Source: Akebia trifoliata (Eukaryota > Streptophyta > Magnoliopsida > Ranunculales > Lardizabalaceae). Taken from it: a stretch of 64,000 bases of DNA. This document shows, one piece after another, positions 1 through 13,000 of this stretch. The stretch spans positions 33,435,330 to 33,499,329 of the forward strand of contig CM030706.1 of assembly GCA_017979445.1 (NCBI GenBank). Reading direction: 5' to 3'. The notes beneath the pieces are model-generated. The model did not search any database and was not told the DNA's origin. It saw only the letters and a list, made by a program, of their open reading frames with translations. The position numbers and the translations under genes were made by a program. Every line of letters begins with the position of its first letter. The first letter of the stretch is position 1.

Positions 1-384
1 ACTTGTTGATTGCACACCAATCTTAAAAAATTCTTTATTTATTTTTATATAACTTCTATTTTAACTTATTGCTTGCACTTCAATAGATAACTTTTTAGGA
101 TTTAACCTTTATTTTAACTTATAATTTTGTATTCTCCGCTTTGCTCATACTTTACGATTGATTTTGCTCAGTGTTCTTTTTGACTCTAACTTAATTAAAG
201 AATTGATTTTTTAATCTTTGTTTATAAATTAATATAAACCTGTGTATTTCAAGAGAAAGTAACTTTTTGAACTTCATTTCGAAACGACAAAGTTTTCTTA
301 AGAAAAATTATTAAACTAACAATAATTTTTATGAGAAAAGTTGAGGAAGAACAATTTTTTTTAATGAATAATGATATTTTGACG

Positions 385-485
385 CCTCATCACAGAATTG
401 TAGATCATTTATCTCGGGATATGTAAAACCATAAATCTTTTTCTTATGTATCTTAAGACAAATGATCTACGATTCTATGATGGGG
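385..485. repeat. Imperfect inverted repeat upstream of POLLUX
   Basis: Arms at 385-410 and 460-485 pair at 23 of 26 positions around a 49-bp loop. The rest of 1-868 is AT-rich intergenic DNA in which I see no gene. This could be the remnant of a small fold-back element. Confidence 0.5.
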
Positions 486-868
486 TATATGTTAGAGGTG
501 GGTGTCAGATTATCAAGACTCTTTTTTAATATTTTTGTATGTGGAGGGTAATCATCCAAATGAAGGGGAGTTTTTAAGTGATGGAATGCAATTGGTAATG
601 GATGGTGTGCAACTAGTCGTCCCTTTTTTAATTTCTCCACTTATTTTATAATTTTCTTCGTTAGCTGATTTTATTTTACTTACTTATATTGGTGTGCTGT
701 TAGAGAAATGAGCAATTTCATTACTTAATAATGCACGTGAATATCACGTTCATCTCAAATTCACGCGGTGATCCGACATATTGTCGTCATCATTCATTCT
801 GCCCGAAAAGACACCATCTCACCCATCCGACCAAGAAAACCACTAACAAATTAATAATAAACTAAACT

Positions 869-945
869 ATAAAAAACTGAAACAAACAGACAGAATAAAC
901 CATCGTCATCTTCAGCTTATAATCTGCGAAAAAAAAAAACCCTAA
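869..945 (+). promoter_or_regulatory. Likely POLLUX core promoter and telo-box
   Basis: A TATA-like run (TATAAAAA, about 869-876) lies about 210 bp before the POLLUX start codon. An AAACCCTAA telo-box at 937-945 is a motif often found near plant transcription starts. The transcription start itself cannot be placed from sequence alone. Confidence 0.45.
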
Positions 946-989
946 CTTCTCCAATTGTTCGAAACTCCAAAAGCTCAGATCTCTCCTCC

Positions 990-1042
990 ATGGATTCTCG
1001 CTCCAGAGATCATCACACCTTCAAAGGAGGATGACACAGTAA
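990..1042 (+). promoter_or_regulatory. Two overlapping upstream ORFs in POLLUX leader
   Basis: An ATG at 990 opens a 14-codon frame that stops at 1032-1034. A second ATG at 1031 overlaps that stop (ATGA) and ends after three codons at 1042. Both precede the main start at 1084 and are out of frame with it. If the transcript starts near 900 they would be scanned first. That they matter for translation is inference. Confidence 0.5.
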
Positions 1043-1083
1043 ATAAAACCAGTCTCTCTACCTGTCACTCTCCACTCCGCAAA

Positions 1084-4000
1084 ATGCCTAAGAGTGATGG
1101 AGATTCAAACCCTAACCCTAACAAACCTGAAAGACGACCTCTTCTCAAGAAATCCAGAACGATTTCCCACGATTCTCGAAACTCCATTGCTTCCTCCACT
1201 CCACTGTTCTCTTCCGTACGTCGCATCTCTACTTCTCCTCCATCGGCTCATCGATTCCTTGTCGAAGGAACTTCGAACGATGATGATCGAATGGAGAACA
1301 GTAATGGCGGAATTTCTGATCGGGACTGGTACTATCCGTCATTCCTCGGCCCGCATACAGCTCGGAATCGTGTTAGGGTTAAGGCGGCTAAGTCGTCGAA
1401 GCTCGAATTGCCTCCTTTACCTGTTCGTTGTGCTCAGAAGATTCTTACTAATTCTGATGGTTTACGAATTCAAGTTCCTGATAGCGTTGATCAAGTTGTT
1501 TCTCCAGCTTTACCGATTTCGAAGGATAAATTGAGGGTCGAAGAAGTAAAGAAATCAGTTCGGTTGTTGAATCATTCTTCTTCTTCTTCTTCAACAACGA
1601 CAACTCCATCTGCTGTTAGAAGGAATTGGCGATTCGACAGCACTTCGATTGTTTATTTGGTTTGTTCTTAAGTTCCTAAAATGGATCCTTGTTTGGTTTA
1701 GTTTTTCAGCTTGAGACTCGTGTTTTTGGTTTCAGTTTTTACTAGCTTTGAACATGTTTTCTTCGCTTTCTTTCCGTTTCAGCTCATGATCACCTGTACA
1801 TTATCTGTATTATTGGCAGCTTATCTGCAAATGAAGCGTACAGAACTCCAGGTGTCACTTTTATCCTTTCTAGGAAATTAAATTTGGGCTTGGTTCCTTG
1901 ATTCGATTTTGTTTCAGATTTTAAGGCCCTGCTTGGTACGTGGGAAAATCTCTTGCGAAATTATATATTTTTTGTGTTTGATTGATGGTTGTATTGCAAT
2001 GATTTCTTGTAAAATGAAACATGGAAACAACTTTAACTTATTCCACCATATCAAAGTTATCCAAATTACAAAAACACACTCAATACTTGTTACATTAATT
2101 TTTGTTGAAAAATTATCAAAAATACTTGTTACATAAACATACACATGAATTTACAAAAAATATCCATATCAAAGGTATGGTAACTTGCATATTGGAATTT
2201 CAAAAATAATAATCATCAAAGAAACTGTTCAAATTACAAAAATACCTTCAATACTTGTTACAATAACATGCATATGAATTTTCAAAAATACCTCTATGAT
2301 AAGGGATATTTTTGTAATAACATTGATAAGAGGTATTTTTGTAATTTTCATATACAAATAATGTATCTTTGATGATATGTATTTTTTGTGAATTTATATG
2401 CATGTTATTGTAGCAAGTAAGGAGAATTATTTTGTAATTTAAAAATATCTTTGATAAGGGGTATTTTTGTAATTTCAATATGCAATTTGGATGAGGGGTA
2501 TTTTTTTTTGTAAATTTATGTGCATACTGCAGTAACAAATATTGAGGGTATTTTTGTAATTTCATTAATTTATTTGATAAGGGGTATTTTAGTCATTTTG
2601 ATATGCATAGGTTGGAGTGGAATAATTTTGCAAATGATTTGAGGTACTTTTTGTACTGCAAATCATTTGCTGAAATTTCTTAAGAATTTAGGTGCTCTAT
2701 GCAAATTTTTTGCAATGCAAATCATTTGCACTGTGTAACCAAGCATCATTTCAGAAAATTATTTGCATTTGCAAATGTTGTGCACCATACCAAGCAGGGC
2801 CTAAGTTGCAAAAGAATTAGGTAGTTTTTAGCAGATACCGTTTTGTAACTGAATCTATTTTGCTTGCAGGGAGAAATTACTAACCTTCGTAGATTGTGTA
2901 ATGGAAACAGTGTTGCTCTAAATAACAACATTGACATTTTGCAACGTGAAGATAATAGTTCCCTTCTATATTTTGGCGATGCTAATAGTAGAACTGTTGC
3001 CCTTTATACGGTGGTGTTGATGCTCATGATACCATTCTTATTGTTCAAATATCTTGACTATCTTCCTCGAATAAAGACCCTCTCAAAGAGGACAAAAAAT
3101 ACTGAGGAGGAGGTTCCCTTGAAGAAAAGAATTGCATATACGGTTGATGTGTTCTTCTCTGTGTACCCGTATGCCAAGCTTCTTGCACTTCTCTTTGCTA
3201 CTATACTTCTTATTGGATTCGGTGGATTGGCATTGTATGCTGTCATTGATGGAAGCCTTTCTGAGGCTCTTTGGCTTTCATGGACATTCGTAGCAGACTC
3301 AGGAAATCATGCGGAGATGTCTGGCATTGGGCCAAGGATTGTCTCTGTATCCATAAGTTCAGGAGGTATGCTGATATTTGCAATGATGCTTGGGCTTGTT
3401 TCCGATGCTATCTCAGAGAAGGTGGATTCATTGCGGAAAGGGAAGAGTGAAGTCATTGAGAGGAATCACATACTAATTCTTGGATGGAGTGACAAATTGG
3501 TAATTTACATTAGTACTTTGGATTTTGGTTTTTTTTTCTTAATTAAAATTTTATTAGAAAATGGTGTACCCTAAATTTGGGTCCTTGGTCTTATTCACAA
3601 TTTCTCATTTTAAATGGAGGATTTTGAACTTTAATTTAGATATTCTAAGCTATTTTCTTTGGGATTCTTATCCATCTTTTTTGTATTTAATTTGTACTAG
3701 AAACTCAATTTATTTCTCTAACTTGGTTAATCAATCTTGCACACCCATGTGCGACTGGAGCCTGCCTCATTAATCAACTTCTTTGATAAAAATTTTCATT
3801 TTCTGCATGGTTCAAATATCTGAAAAATTGTTTCATAAATGTAGGTCTTCCTTAATTTATGGTTATCAGTGATTTTTTTGTAGGAGGGTTATATAGTGAC
3901 ACGAAGAAGCTTTTGTAGTTTTTCTTTCTGTCTCTTTTTGCCTTGCTGATTTAATTCTCCAATTTTAACTAATACCTCTTCTTTGTTGATGATAAATTGA

Positions 4001-7000
4001 ATTTGCTTTTTTGTAATGATCATGGATATCATGCTAGGGACTGCCATTTCATTTCTTATGATATGGAGTTTCAAATTCTTTCACCTACAGGAAGTGAAGT
4101 AACTTAGAATTAAAGGAGGAACCACCAGAGTTGTTCTCTCCAATGAGAACGACTTCATTATCAAACCAAAGACTCCTAAATTTCCATGGTATCATTGATA
4201 AAAAATTCTTGATAATATCAGATGAATACACACCCTGAAGTTTATTCTACAAGAGAGCTCTTTAGTAAATGTTTTGTGAAATAAATGCTTCCTAAATGAT
4301 ACTGTTTTTTTCCTTTTCATATACAGAGAGATTCCAGATGACTTACCTACTATTATATCATTGGATTCAATATCTAATTTTTTTCCCACTAAAATCAAGT
4401 TTGTTGAAGAGGACACTTCACCAAAAAAAAACTCTTGAAGATTCCAATGTTTAATAACCACCTCATTTGTTAAAATATGCTATTTTGTCATTGTAATTAG
4501 AAGGACATTTATGTTTTGAAGTTTGCAAGAGAAGCTAGTTTTCCTTGGTTAACCAACCTTTTTTGCAAACTTTGGAGACTAATAAATTACGGGTCTTGTT
4601 AATGTGTGCCCTAAGGGCACACGTTAAAAGTGCAACAACTACACCTGGAAAATTGAATTTCGTACCGAAAATGTCCTCAGGAAAAATCTTGTTACTAGAA
4701 TACCCCAGGGCACACGTTAAAAGTGCAATAAATACACCTAGAAAATTGAATTTCGCACCGAAATGCCCTCAGGAAAAATCTTGTTACTAGAATACCCCAG
4801 ATGCTTATTCCCAAGGTGTATTTATTGCACTTTAACGTGTGCCCTTAGGGCACACGTTAACAAAACCCATAAATTACAATAAAACCTATTTATGAGTACA
4901 ATAGTTATGCATAAGATTGCACAAACTACTATATGATAGTTTTGTTGCTTGATATTTATGGTTTCATAGAAAAGGAAAAAATAAAATAGAGAAGATTGAC
5001 CAAAAAAGAATGAGAAGATGAGAGGAAGGAAGACGGGATCAAGGAGTGAAAGGGAATGAGGGTTGCTTAAGTGTTACCCACGACTAATTTCCTCAATATA
5101 TATTATTTCATTTGTAATGATACTAACATGTTCCCGACTTCAGTAAATAACTATAAAAAACTATTATACCCTTATTTAAATAGAGTTGCTAAAATAAATT
5201 ATTATAACACTCCCCCTCATGTTGGAACATAGATATTTCTAATGTTCGGTCCATGATGAATTCTGACCATCAAGCTATGTCTCGATGTCTTTGTATATAT
5301 GTTTGCCAAATTATTCACAAAACATAAGGGGTAGTAATCTTCTAATTCAACACCTTATCACGAATGAAGTGGCAATCAACCTTTACATTCTTAGTTCTCT
5401 CATGAAATATTGGATTGTTGGCAATGTGAGATGCTGCCTGATTAGCACAGCATAACTTCGTAGTTTAGCCACCCTAAAACCCATTGTTTGAGTAAGAGTT
5501 TTTAACCGAGGAAGTTGCATGTGATATGAGCCATAGCTTTGTACTTTGTTTACATACTTGACCTTGTCACAACAGTTTGTTTCTTACTTCTCCAAGTGAT
5601 TAAATTTCCCCCAACAAAAGTGCAATAACTAGAAGTTGATTTCTTATCAGATGGAGATCCAGCCCTGTCAAAATTGGAACATCCTTCTACTCTTAGATAA
5701 CCATTTGCTTGTATAACAATCCATGGTCTAGAGAACTTTTTGAATTCTGATGACATTCATATATGACTGACATGGTGAATGCATGTATTCGATTGCTACA
5801 TTTACTTCATATGATATGTCTATGCTTATTTTACAATGACACCTCTATGGATTTAAGATTTAACTCCTTGGTTAGCAACTAAATTCTGATTTGGATCCAT
5901 ATGAGTATCAGTTGGTCTAGAGCCAAGTAAACTGATTTCCTTCAACAAATCAAGAACATATTTTCATTGAGACTAGTTGATGCCAATCTTTGATCTCGCC
6001 ACCTCAATGCTTAGAAAGTATCTCAGTTTACCAAGATCCTTGGTGTGAAAATGTTTTCTTCAATGGCTTTTCAACTTCTCTATTCTCAGTTGTTTACTCC
6101 TAGTAATTATGATGTCATCCACACATACTACTAGAACAATTTAACCTGTCACTATGGTGAGCAAACACAAGGACTAGCCTGATTTCTGTGAAGACAATGG
6201 TCCACCACCACCTTTCAAAATTCATCAAACAAGCTTGGGATTGATTTTTTATGGTCATAAGTGGAGTCCCCCCGAGCAACATATCCAGGTGGTTGCTCTA
6301 TTGCACGTTTGTTGGAAGTAAACTTAGTCACATAGAAAAGTAAGAACTGTCTATGATCCAACGTGACTACGATCTCTGATGGAAGAATTTTGATTCAAAG
6401 TTGAAACACGTTTGAAGTTGTACTATAATAATCAGGCAGCCTCACATTTTGCTAATAATCCCTTCTTTCGTGAAGAACAAAGCACATTGAGATAGATTGT
6501 CATTTTTTTAAAGAGAAGGTGATGGTCAACGTAGTCATTGTTTAAAGTTTTGTACCATCTCATAATTTTTTGGTTGAGACCAAAGTGAAACATTGACCAT
6601 GAAACATTGAATGTTTAGGGAATGCTTCAGTTTGTCTATCTTAAATATTTCGTCAAAAAAGGATTTTAAACCTTGGAAGTAGTAACAACTCCATTCATCT
6701 GATCACAAAATCTGCTTGCTGATGTCTTCGTATAAATAATCTGCTCTAATCAGTTTGATTTTGAAATGTTCCAAGATGAATATCCATGATATACTCCAGT
6801 TTGAGGGCGAGTGTTGAACAATATGTTTACTGTATGTGTATAGTGTTGGATACACATGCAGTACATCATATCATGTCTAGGTTTAAGTGAAGCGAATTTA
6901 TGTCCTTCACCTAATCTTTTATTAATATAAAACGTTAGAGAGGAGAATCTGTGAATATTGATGTGAACACATTTTTTCTGTAGGCAAAGGTGAAAATGAA

Positions 7001-10000
7001 ACTCACCTAGAAAATTATGGAATATATGTTTGTAATGCCCCTGACCCACACTTGTAGGATATTATCCGCTTTGGGTCGAAGTTCGCATGGCTTTAAAATT
7101 TGTCCTACATGATAGGGTCAAGTTTTCCCCCATGGCCTACGCTTTGAATGTCTACCCCACCCATGTGGGACTAAACTCATAACTCCCTTTGCCATACCAT
7201 CCAGATCATATGATAGGTCCACTTTGATCCTTCAGTCCCAACTACCACTATGATCCTTCGGTCTTGGGTAGGTGCATCGGCGGGATCGTGACATTTTCCT
7301 CACCCAGTAGGATGAGTCGCCCTTGGCTTTGATACCATTTGTAGCACCCCTGGCCAATACTTGTAGGATATTATCCGCTTTGGGCACGACTTTAAAATGC
7401 ATCCTATATGATAGGGCCAAATTTTCCCTTATAGCCCATGCTCCGAATGCTTACCCCACGGATGTGGGATTAAACTCACAACTCCCCCTGTCATTCCATC
7501 TAGCGCGTAAGATGACTCCATTTCGACCCCTCGGTCTCAATAACCCTTTTCTTGTCCTGGGTAGGCGCACCGGCGGGATTGTGACAATGTCTATAATCGA
7601 GCAATGCATCTTTTAGATGATGGAATCGTATAATGGACATTAACAGGTTGGCCACCTCACTGAGTAGGCTAGGTAAGGACTTTTAATGTCATGGTAAATA
7701 AGTAATTAGGTTTTCCTACGAAGCTCTTTGGTGTAATGATATTTTTAAACTGTTCCTCATGGAGGAGACATATTCCTATAGAGTGTCTTGCATCTACCTC
7801 GTGTTTGAAATTTCCAGATCTACTTCACTTTTATTGAATATTGGATCTATGTATCGATGTTCTAGTGATTATGGTCTTTACATTACTCTCTTTCATTGCA
7901 TCCTTCACTAGAGTTTATGATTTACCCATTGCATTTGGCGTCGGGGAATTTATCAGCTTTTATTCTGCTGAAGGAAGAAGATTTCTATTCCTACCTCGAA
8001 GCCATCAGTCTGTATCAGCTTATGTACCCAAAAGAGAGAAAAATGACAGGATGTTTTGTTTCTTATTCCTTTGACAACAGGGGTCACTTCTGAAGCAGTT
8101 AGCAATAGCAAATAAGAGCCTCGGTGGTGGTGTAGTTGTGGTGCTTGCAGAAAGAGACAAGGAAGAAATGGAGATGGACATAGCAAAGCTCGAGTTTGAC
8201 TTTATGGGGACCTCTGTCATATGCAGAAGTGGCAGTCCTCTCATACTAGCTGACTTGAAAAAGGTACACTTGATGAACGAACATATTTTAAATTTGGCCT
8301 TAATTGCTATTGTATCCATCTAGTATCATTTTCTAATTGATCAGATATTCGTCACCTGTATGGACTTCTCTTTGATTGTTTACAGGTTTCTGTTTCGAAG
8401 GCACGCGCCATCATTGTATTGGCATCTGATGAAAATGCAGACCAAGTTAGTTTTCATTTTTAATCTTAGTGATGATCATTGGCCTTTTATGTGTACTTCT
8501 TGGACCAAATGTGGTTCTTATAATCTTGTACTGCTTTTTTTTGTCAAGAGTGATGCTCATGCTCTGAGGGTTGTGCTGAGTCTCACTGGAGTAAAAGAGG
8601 GTCTGAGTGGCCATGTTGTCGTGGAGATGAGTGATCTTGACAATGAACCTTTAGTGAAGCTTGTTGGAGGAGAAATCATTGAGACTGTAGTTGCTCATGA
8701 TGTGATTGGGCGATTGATGATACAATGTGCTCTCCAACCTGGCCTTGCACAGGTTTGTAAATGAGTTGTTTTGATGGGAGTTGTTGCAAATTGATAGACT
8801 TAGAAATCAAGATTTCCTCTCATCCTTTTTCTGTTTTCCCTTATATCTGTTTCATTTGTATTTTTGCATGGAATAAATGACAGCCCTCAGTTTCATTCGC
8901 TTTTTATGCAGATATGGGAGGACATTTTAGGGTTTGAGAATGCAGAGTTTTATATCAAAAGGTGGGATCAATTGGATGGTCTACGCTTTGAAGATGTGCT
9001 GATTTCATTCCCTAATGCGGTACCTTGTGGAGTAAAAGTTGCTTCAAATGGTGGAAAAATAATCTTAAATCCAGATGATGATTATGTTCTAAAAGAAGGT
9101 GATGAAGTCCTTGTTATAGCTGAGGATGACGATACCTATACTCCTGGCCCTTTACCTGAGGTCAGATGTTGTTGTTACCCTCTTAACTAACGATTTTTAC
9201 GAGATGTTCTTTTTTATTTTGATGGGTAAAGGTTAGTGGTTAGCAAAGTGAAGTTCGATTCAAAGGGGTTTGAACCTAGGACGTGGGAACAACACTCCAC
9301 ATGATTTTTACTCGATGTTATTTATTACTGATTAGGGAAAATGCATGTGTAAGCTTTTCTACCTTTTAAGCGTTTCAATGGAAAACTTGTTTTATGTAGT
9401 TAAATCGGGGATATACCAGTTGCACACAACATCCTCATGTTGTGATGGTCCTGCTAGTGGTGTACAAATTTCGAAATCTGTTTGTTTCTGTTGAAATATC
9501 TGTATTGACTTGGTCTTGTAGCATGTCTAGACCACAGAGAGATGCTACAAATAGCTGATAGGTTTCCTTGTCCTATTGTTTGGTGCTTCATCTGTAGCAA
9601 TTTGTATGTATTGAATTGGATTGTATTAGTTTTTTAAGACTTTGTAGCATCTCGGATTGTTAAGGGATGTCACCTATGTTACCCTTGCATTGCCTTGCTT
9701 ATGATTTAGGTGTCAAAACTTGTTTGGCTTCGAAACCGAGTACAGGAACCATACTTTATTGTTAATATTTTTAGAAGTAATATTTGAATATTGACGAGCC
9801 ATATGTGACATGGATATCATATCCATACTCGTCTTGTGTCGGCATGGGTGTTTGTTTGTGTGGATTTTGAAGGTTCTTTGTTGTAATTTGAGATTTGAAG
9901 TTCTTCTTAACTACAATCAACAAAATAGTATTAAAAAATGACGAAGAATAGTGCTAGTGTAAAAAACAAAAACACCAAGGGTTTGTTTGAAAAGAGTTAG

Positions 10001-13000
10001 TTCACCACGAGAGTAGGAATTTTGATAGTTTTACTCTCAAAAGTTGAACTCTTGAACTTTCACTAGTTGAGGACTCTCACACGCAACAAGCAGTTATCGA
10101 ACACACCCCAAGTCTTGGAGCCTGGCAGGATATACTCAAAGAGAGATTAACACGATAACTTGAATATATACCTCAGTTAATCAAATAAGCGACGATATCT
10201 CCAGGGCTGTCACCATCTTTTATCGACTCTTTTTGGACATGGTTCGAAGCAAGGTTTAAAATATTATTTCAAGGCAATGTTTTGATAAGGAGAATAATTG
10301 AAATGGTCTCAATTGAAACATTCCACAAATTTTGAGACAATCTGAAATATTGAATGTTTTGGAGTCTTTCGTGTCTGTTTCAGCTAAAACTGGAATGTTC
10401 TTCCCAAGCATTCTGAAATGGCACAACATTTTGAATCTTTTTTTTTTAGGTATTGGATTTTGTGTACATATCATCTGACATTTTGATCTCGAGTTGACTT
10501 GGATGAGTTAAAGATGGATCATGCAAGACTTGAAACTATTTAACTCAAGCATCAATTTTCTAAAACAAAAATGCATACTCCTATCTAACCTTTTATATTA
10601 GTAAAAGATTAAGTGAAGGATATCAATACCTTTCACTTAAACTTCGACATGATATGGTGTACATCATGCATATCAACTCTATATCACATAAGGTAAACAT
10701 AACATACATCTCAACACCCCCCCTCAAGCTGGAGTATAGATATCATGGATACCAGCTTGGAACAAATGAATTCCAACCAACTAAAGTAGACTGCTTTTGT
10801 GAAGACATCAACTAGCTGATTTTGTAATCGAATGAATGGAGTGGGTACTTATTTACTTATCACCTTCTCTCGAACAAAATAACAATATATCTCTTATGTG
10901 AGGCTGCCTAATTATCGGGGTATAACTTCAAAGGTGGTTCAACTTTGAATCCCAATTCTTTCATGAGAGATCATATCTGTGTCAGTTCAGAAACAACATG
11001 AGACATTGCAATATATTCAGCTTTTGCAATGTTTTACGCCTTGATTATACTCTTTTGAATGTTGAAGCTTCTTTCCATTTGATCTCCCCCATGATATGCG
11101 TCTCTTTGAAGGTTGTTGGTTTCTTGGGACTCTGTTTTTCAGGGTTCCAGCTGCGCCTGTCCCACTCAATTCAAGATAACTCATTTTGGTGAATCATCAC
11201 TCCCATGGCACTCATGCAAATCAGCTAAATTGAAGATATTAGAGATCTCATCTACAAACAATCCATTCTGATATGCATTGCTCTCTGTTGTCTTCAACAC
11301 TTTGAATTATCTCACTTTTCGACCATTGGTTTGTTGTAGGTTTCCATCGGAAACATCTCCTTTTTCATGTAGCTTTCGTCCAGATTTTGTCATGCTTTTT
11401 CATGTACCTTTATTATGTTGATGGAAATTGCTTTGTGCCTCTGCTATCTTTCCTGAAGATTGCCAAAGGTACCAAATCTAGGGGATAGTCAGATTTTCTT
11501 CCATAGTCAGCCTCCATGGTCTCTTGTCTGTTAATTGATTCTTGGAACTGTTTTGGGAGATGAAAACTTTTAGTTGTTGAATTATTACTGCAAAGAATGG
11601 ATGACTAATCTTGTAGGATCACCTTTTTGGGTATGATATGGGAAAAAACTAAAATGGTCTGCAAAACCTGGAGAACTCAGAAATGTTTCTCATATCTCAT
11701 TCATGCCCGCTCCATGCTGCAGGTACGCAAGGCAAATTTTCCCAATCTTTTTAGCCCTCCAAAATATCCAGAGAAGATACTGTTCTGTGGGTGGCGTCGC
11801 GACATTGATGATATGATCATGGTAATTTGATTGTACATATTTCAGATCCTTTAGTATCACATTGAAGTCGTTTGTGTAGTTCTGATAATAGTTCCCTTTA
11901 TACACTTAAGGGGGTGTTTGGTGCAAGAAATGAAAGCATATGGAAAGGTGTGCCTTTTTTTTTGTTGTGTAGATGTCTTCTGTTTCTCTGCATGTGGAGC
12001 AGTGGACAAGGAAAGGTGCATTCACAATGCTTGGCCTTTAAGAGGCCTTACCTTCATCAATAGCTGAGATTGAAAACAATTTCTTTAAGAAATGCACGGT
12101 ATAATGCGTGCAGGAAAAACGATATGTAAATAAAACAACACGTTTTCCACTTTCCATGATTACAGAGACAGAGTTTCTTGAACCCCTCTTATTTCCTTGC
12201 TATCAAACACCTTCCAAATTACTAATTTATCATGAGCTTTCGGTCATTTTCTCAGTAACTTAATTCAACTTTCATTTCGCATTTCTTATTTTCAGCTTCT
12301 TCGTCTCTCTCTTTCTTGGAGATTGAGCAGTTCTTGATCTCTATTATGATGTTTCATTCCTGTTACTGGAGAAATTTCAGTCTCTATGGGCATTCTTCAC
12401 CAATGAAGAGAAGACGTTTCATTCTCTTACTTGATTTTTTTGCTTCTCCAATTTCATTTTTCAGGTACTAGAGTTATTCTTGGCACCAGGTTCAGAACTG
12501 TGGATGTTTAATGAGGTTCCCGAAAAAGAAAGAGAGAAGAAGCTAATTGATGGTGGACTTGATCTTTTGGGATTGGTGAACATAAGGCTTGTCCATAGAG
12601 AGGGAAATGCTGTTATTCGACGGCATTTAGAGAGTCTTCCTTTGGAGACATTTGATTCTGTGAGTGTCCATCATCTCTTCCTGAAGATAATGAAGTTAGT
12701 TTCTTCTTCATTACTATATCTATCTATCTATTTATATAGTTAATCTTATTTGACTGCTCATTCTTGTGTGCTTAAGGGTGTTTCTATCACTATACTCTTT
12801 GCCTGCTTGAAATGTTTAAGAAAATGAGTATGTAGTAGGATATCTCATCTCGAGTGAAATATGTTTCATGTAGTGCTAGATCCTGTGCTTGTAATAGATG
12901 CAAGTGCAAATATGTGGTATGGATTCTTCTAAACGAGATTGCTCTTGTTGGATTCTGACTTTCCACAGATTTTGGTGTGACACTTCCAGATTTTCTTCTT

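Noticed and set aside
955..1083. In-frame extension of POLLUX exon 1 upstream of 1084
   Set aside because: It opens with TTG and has no ATG in frame; plant nuclear genes normally start at ATG, and 1084 is the first.
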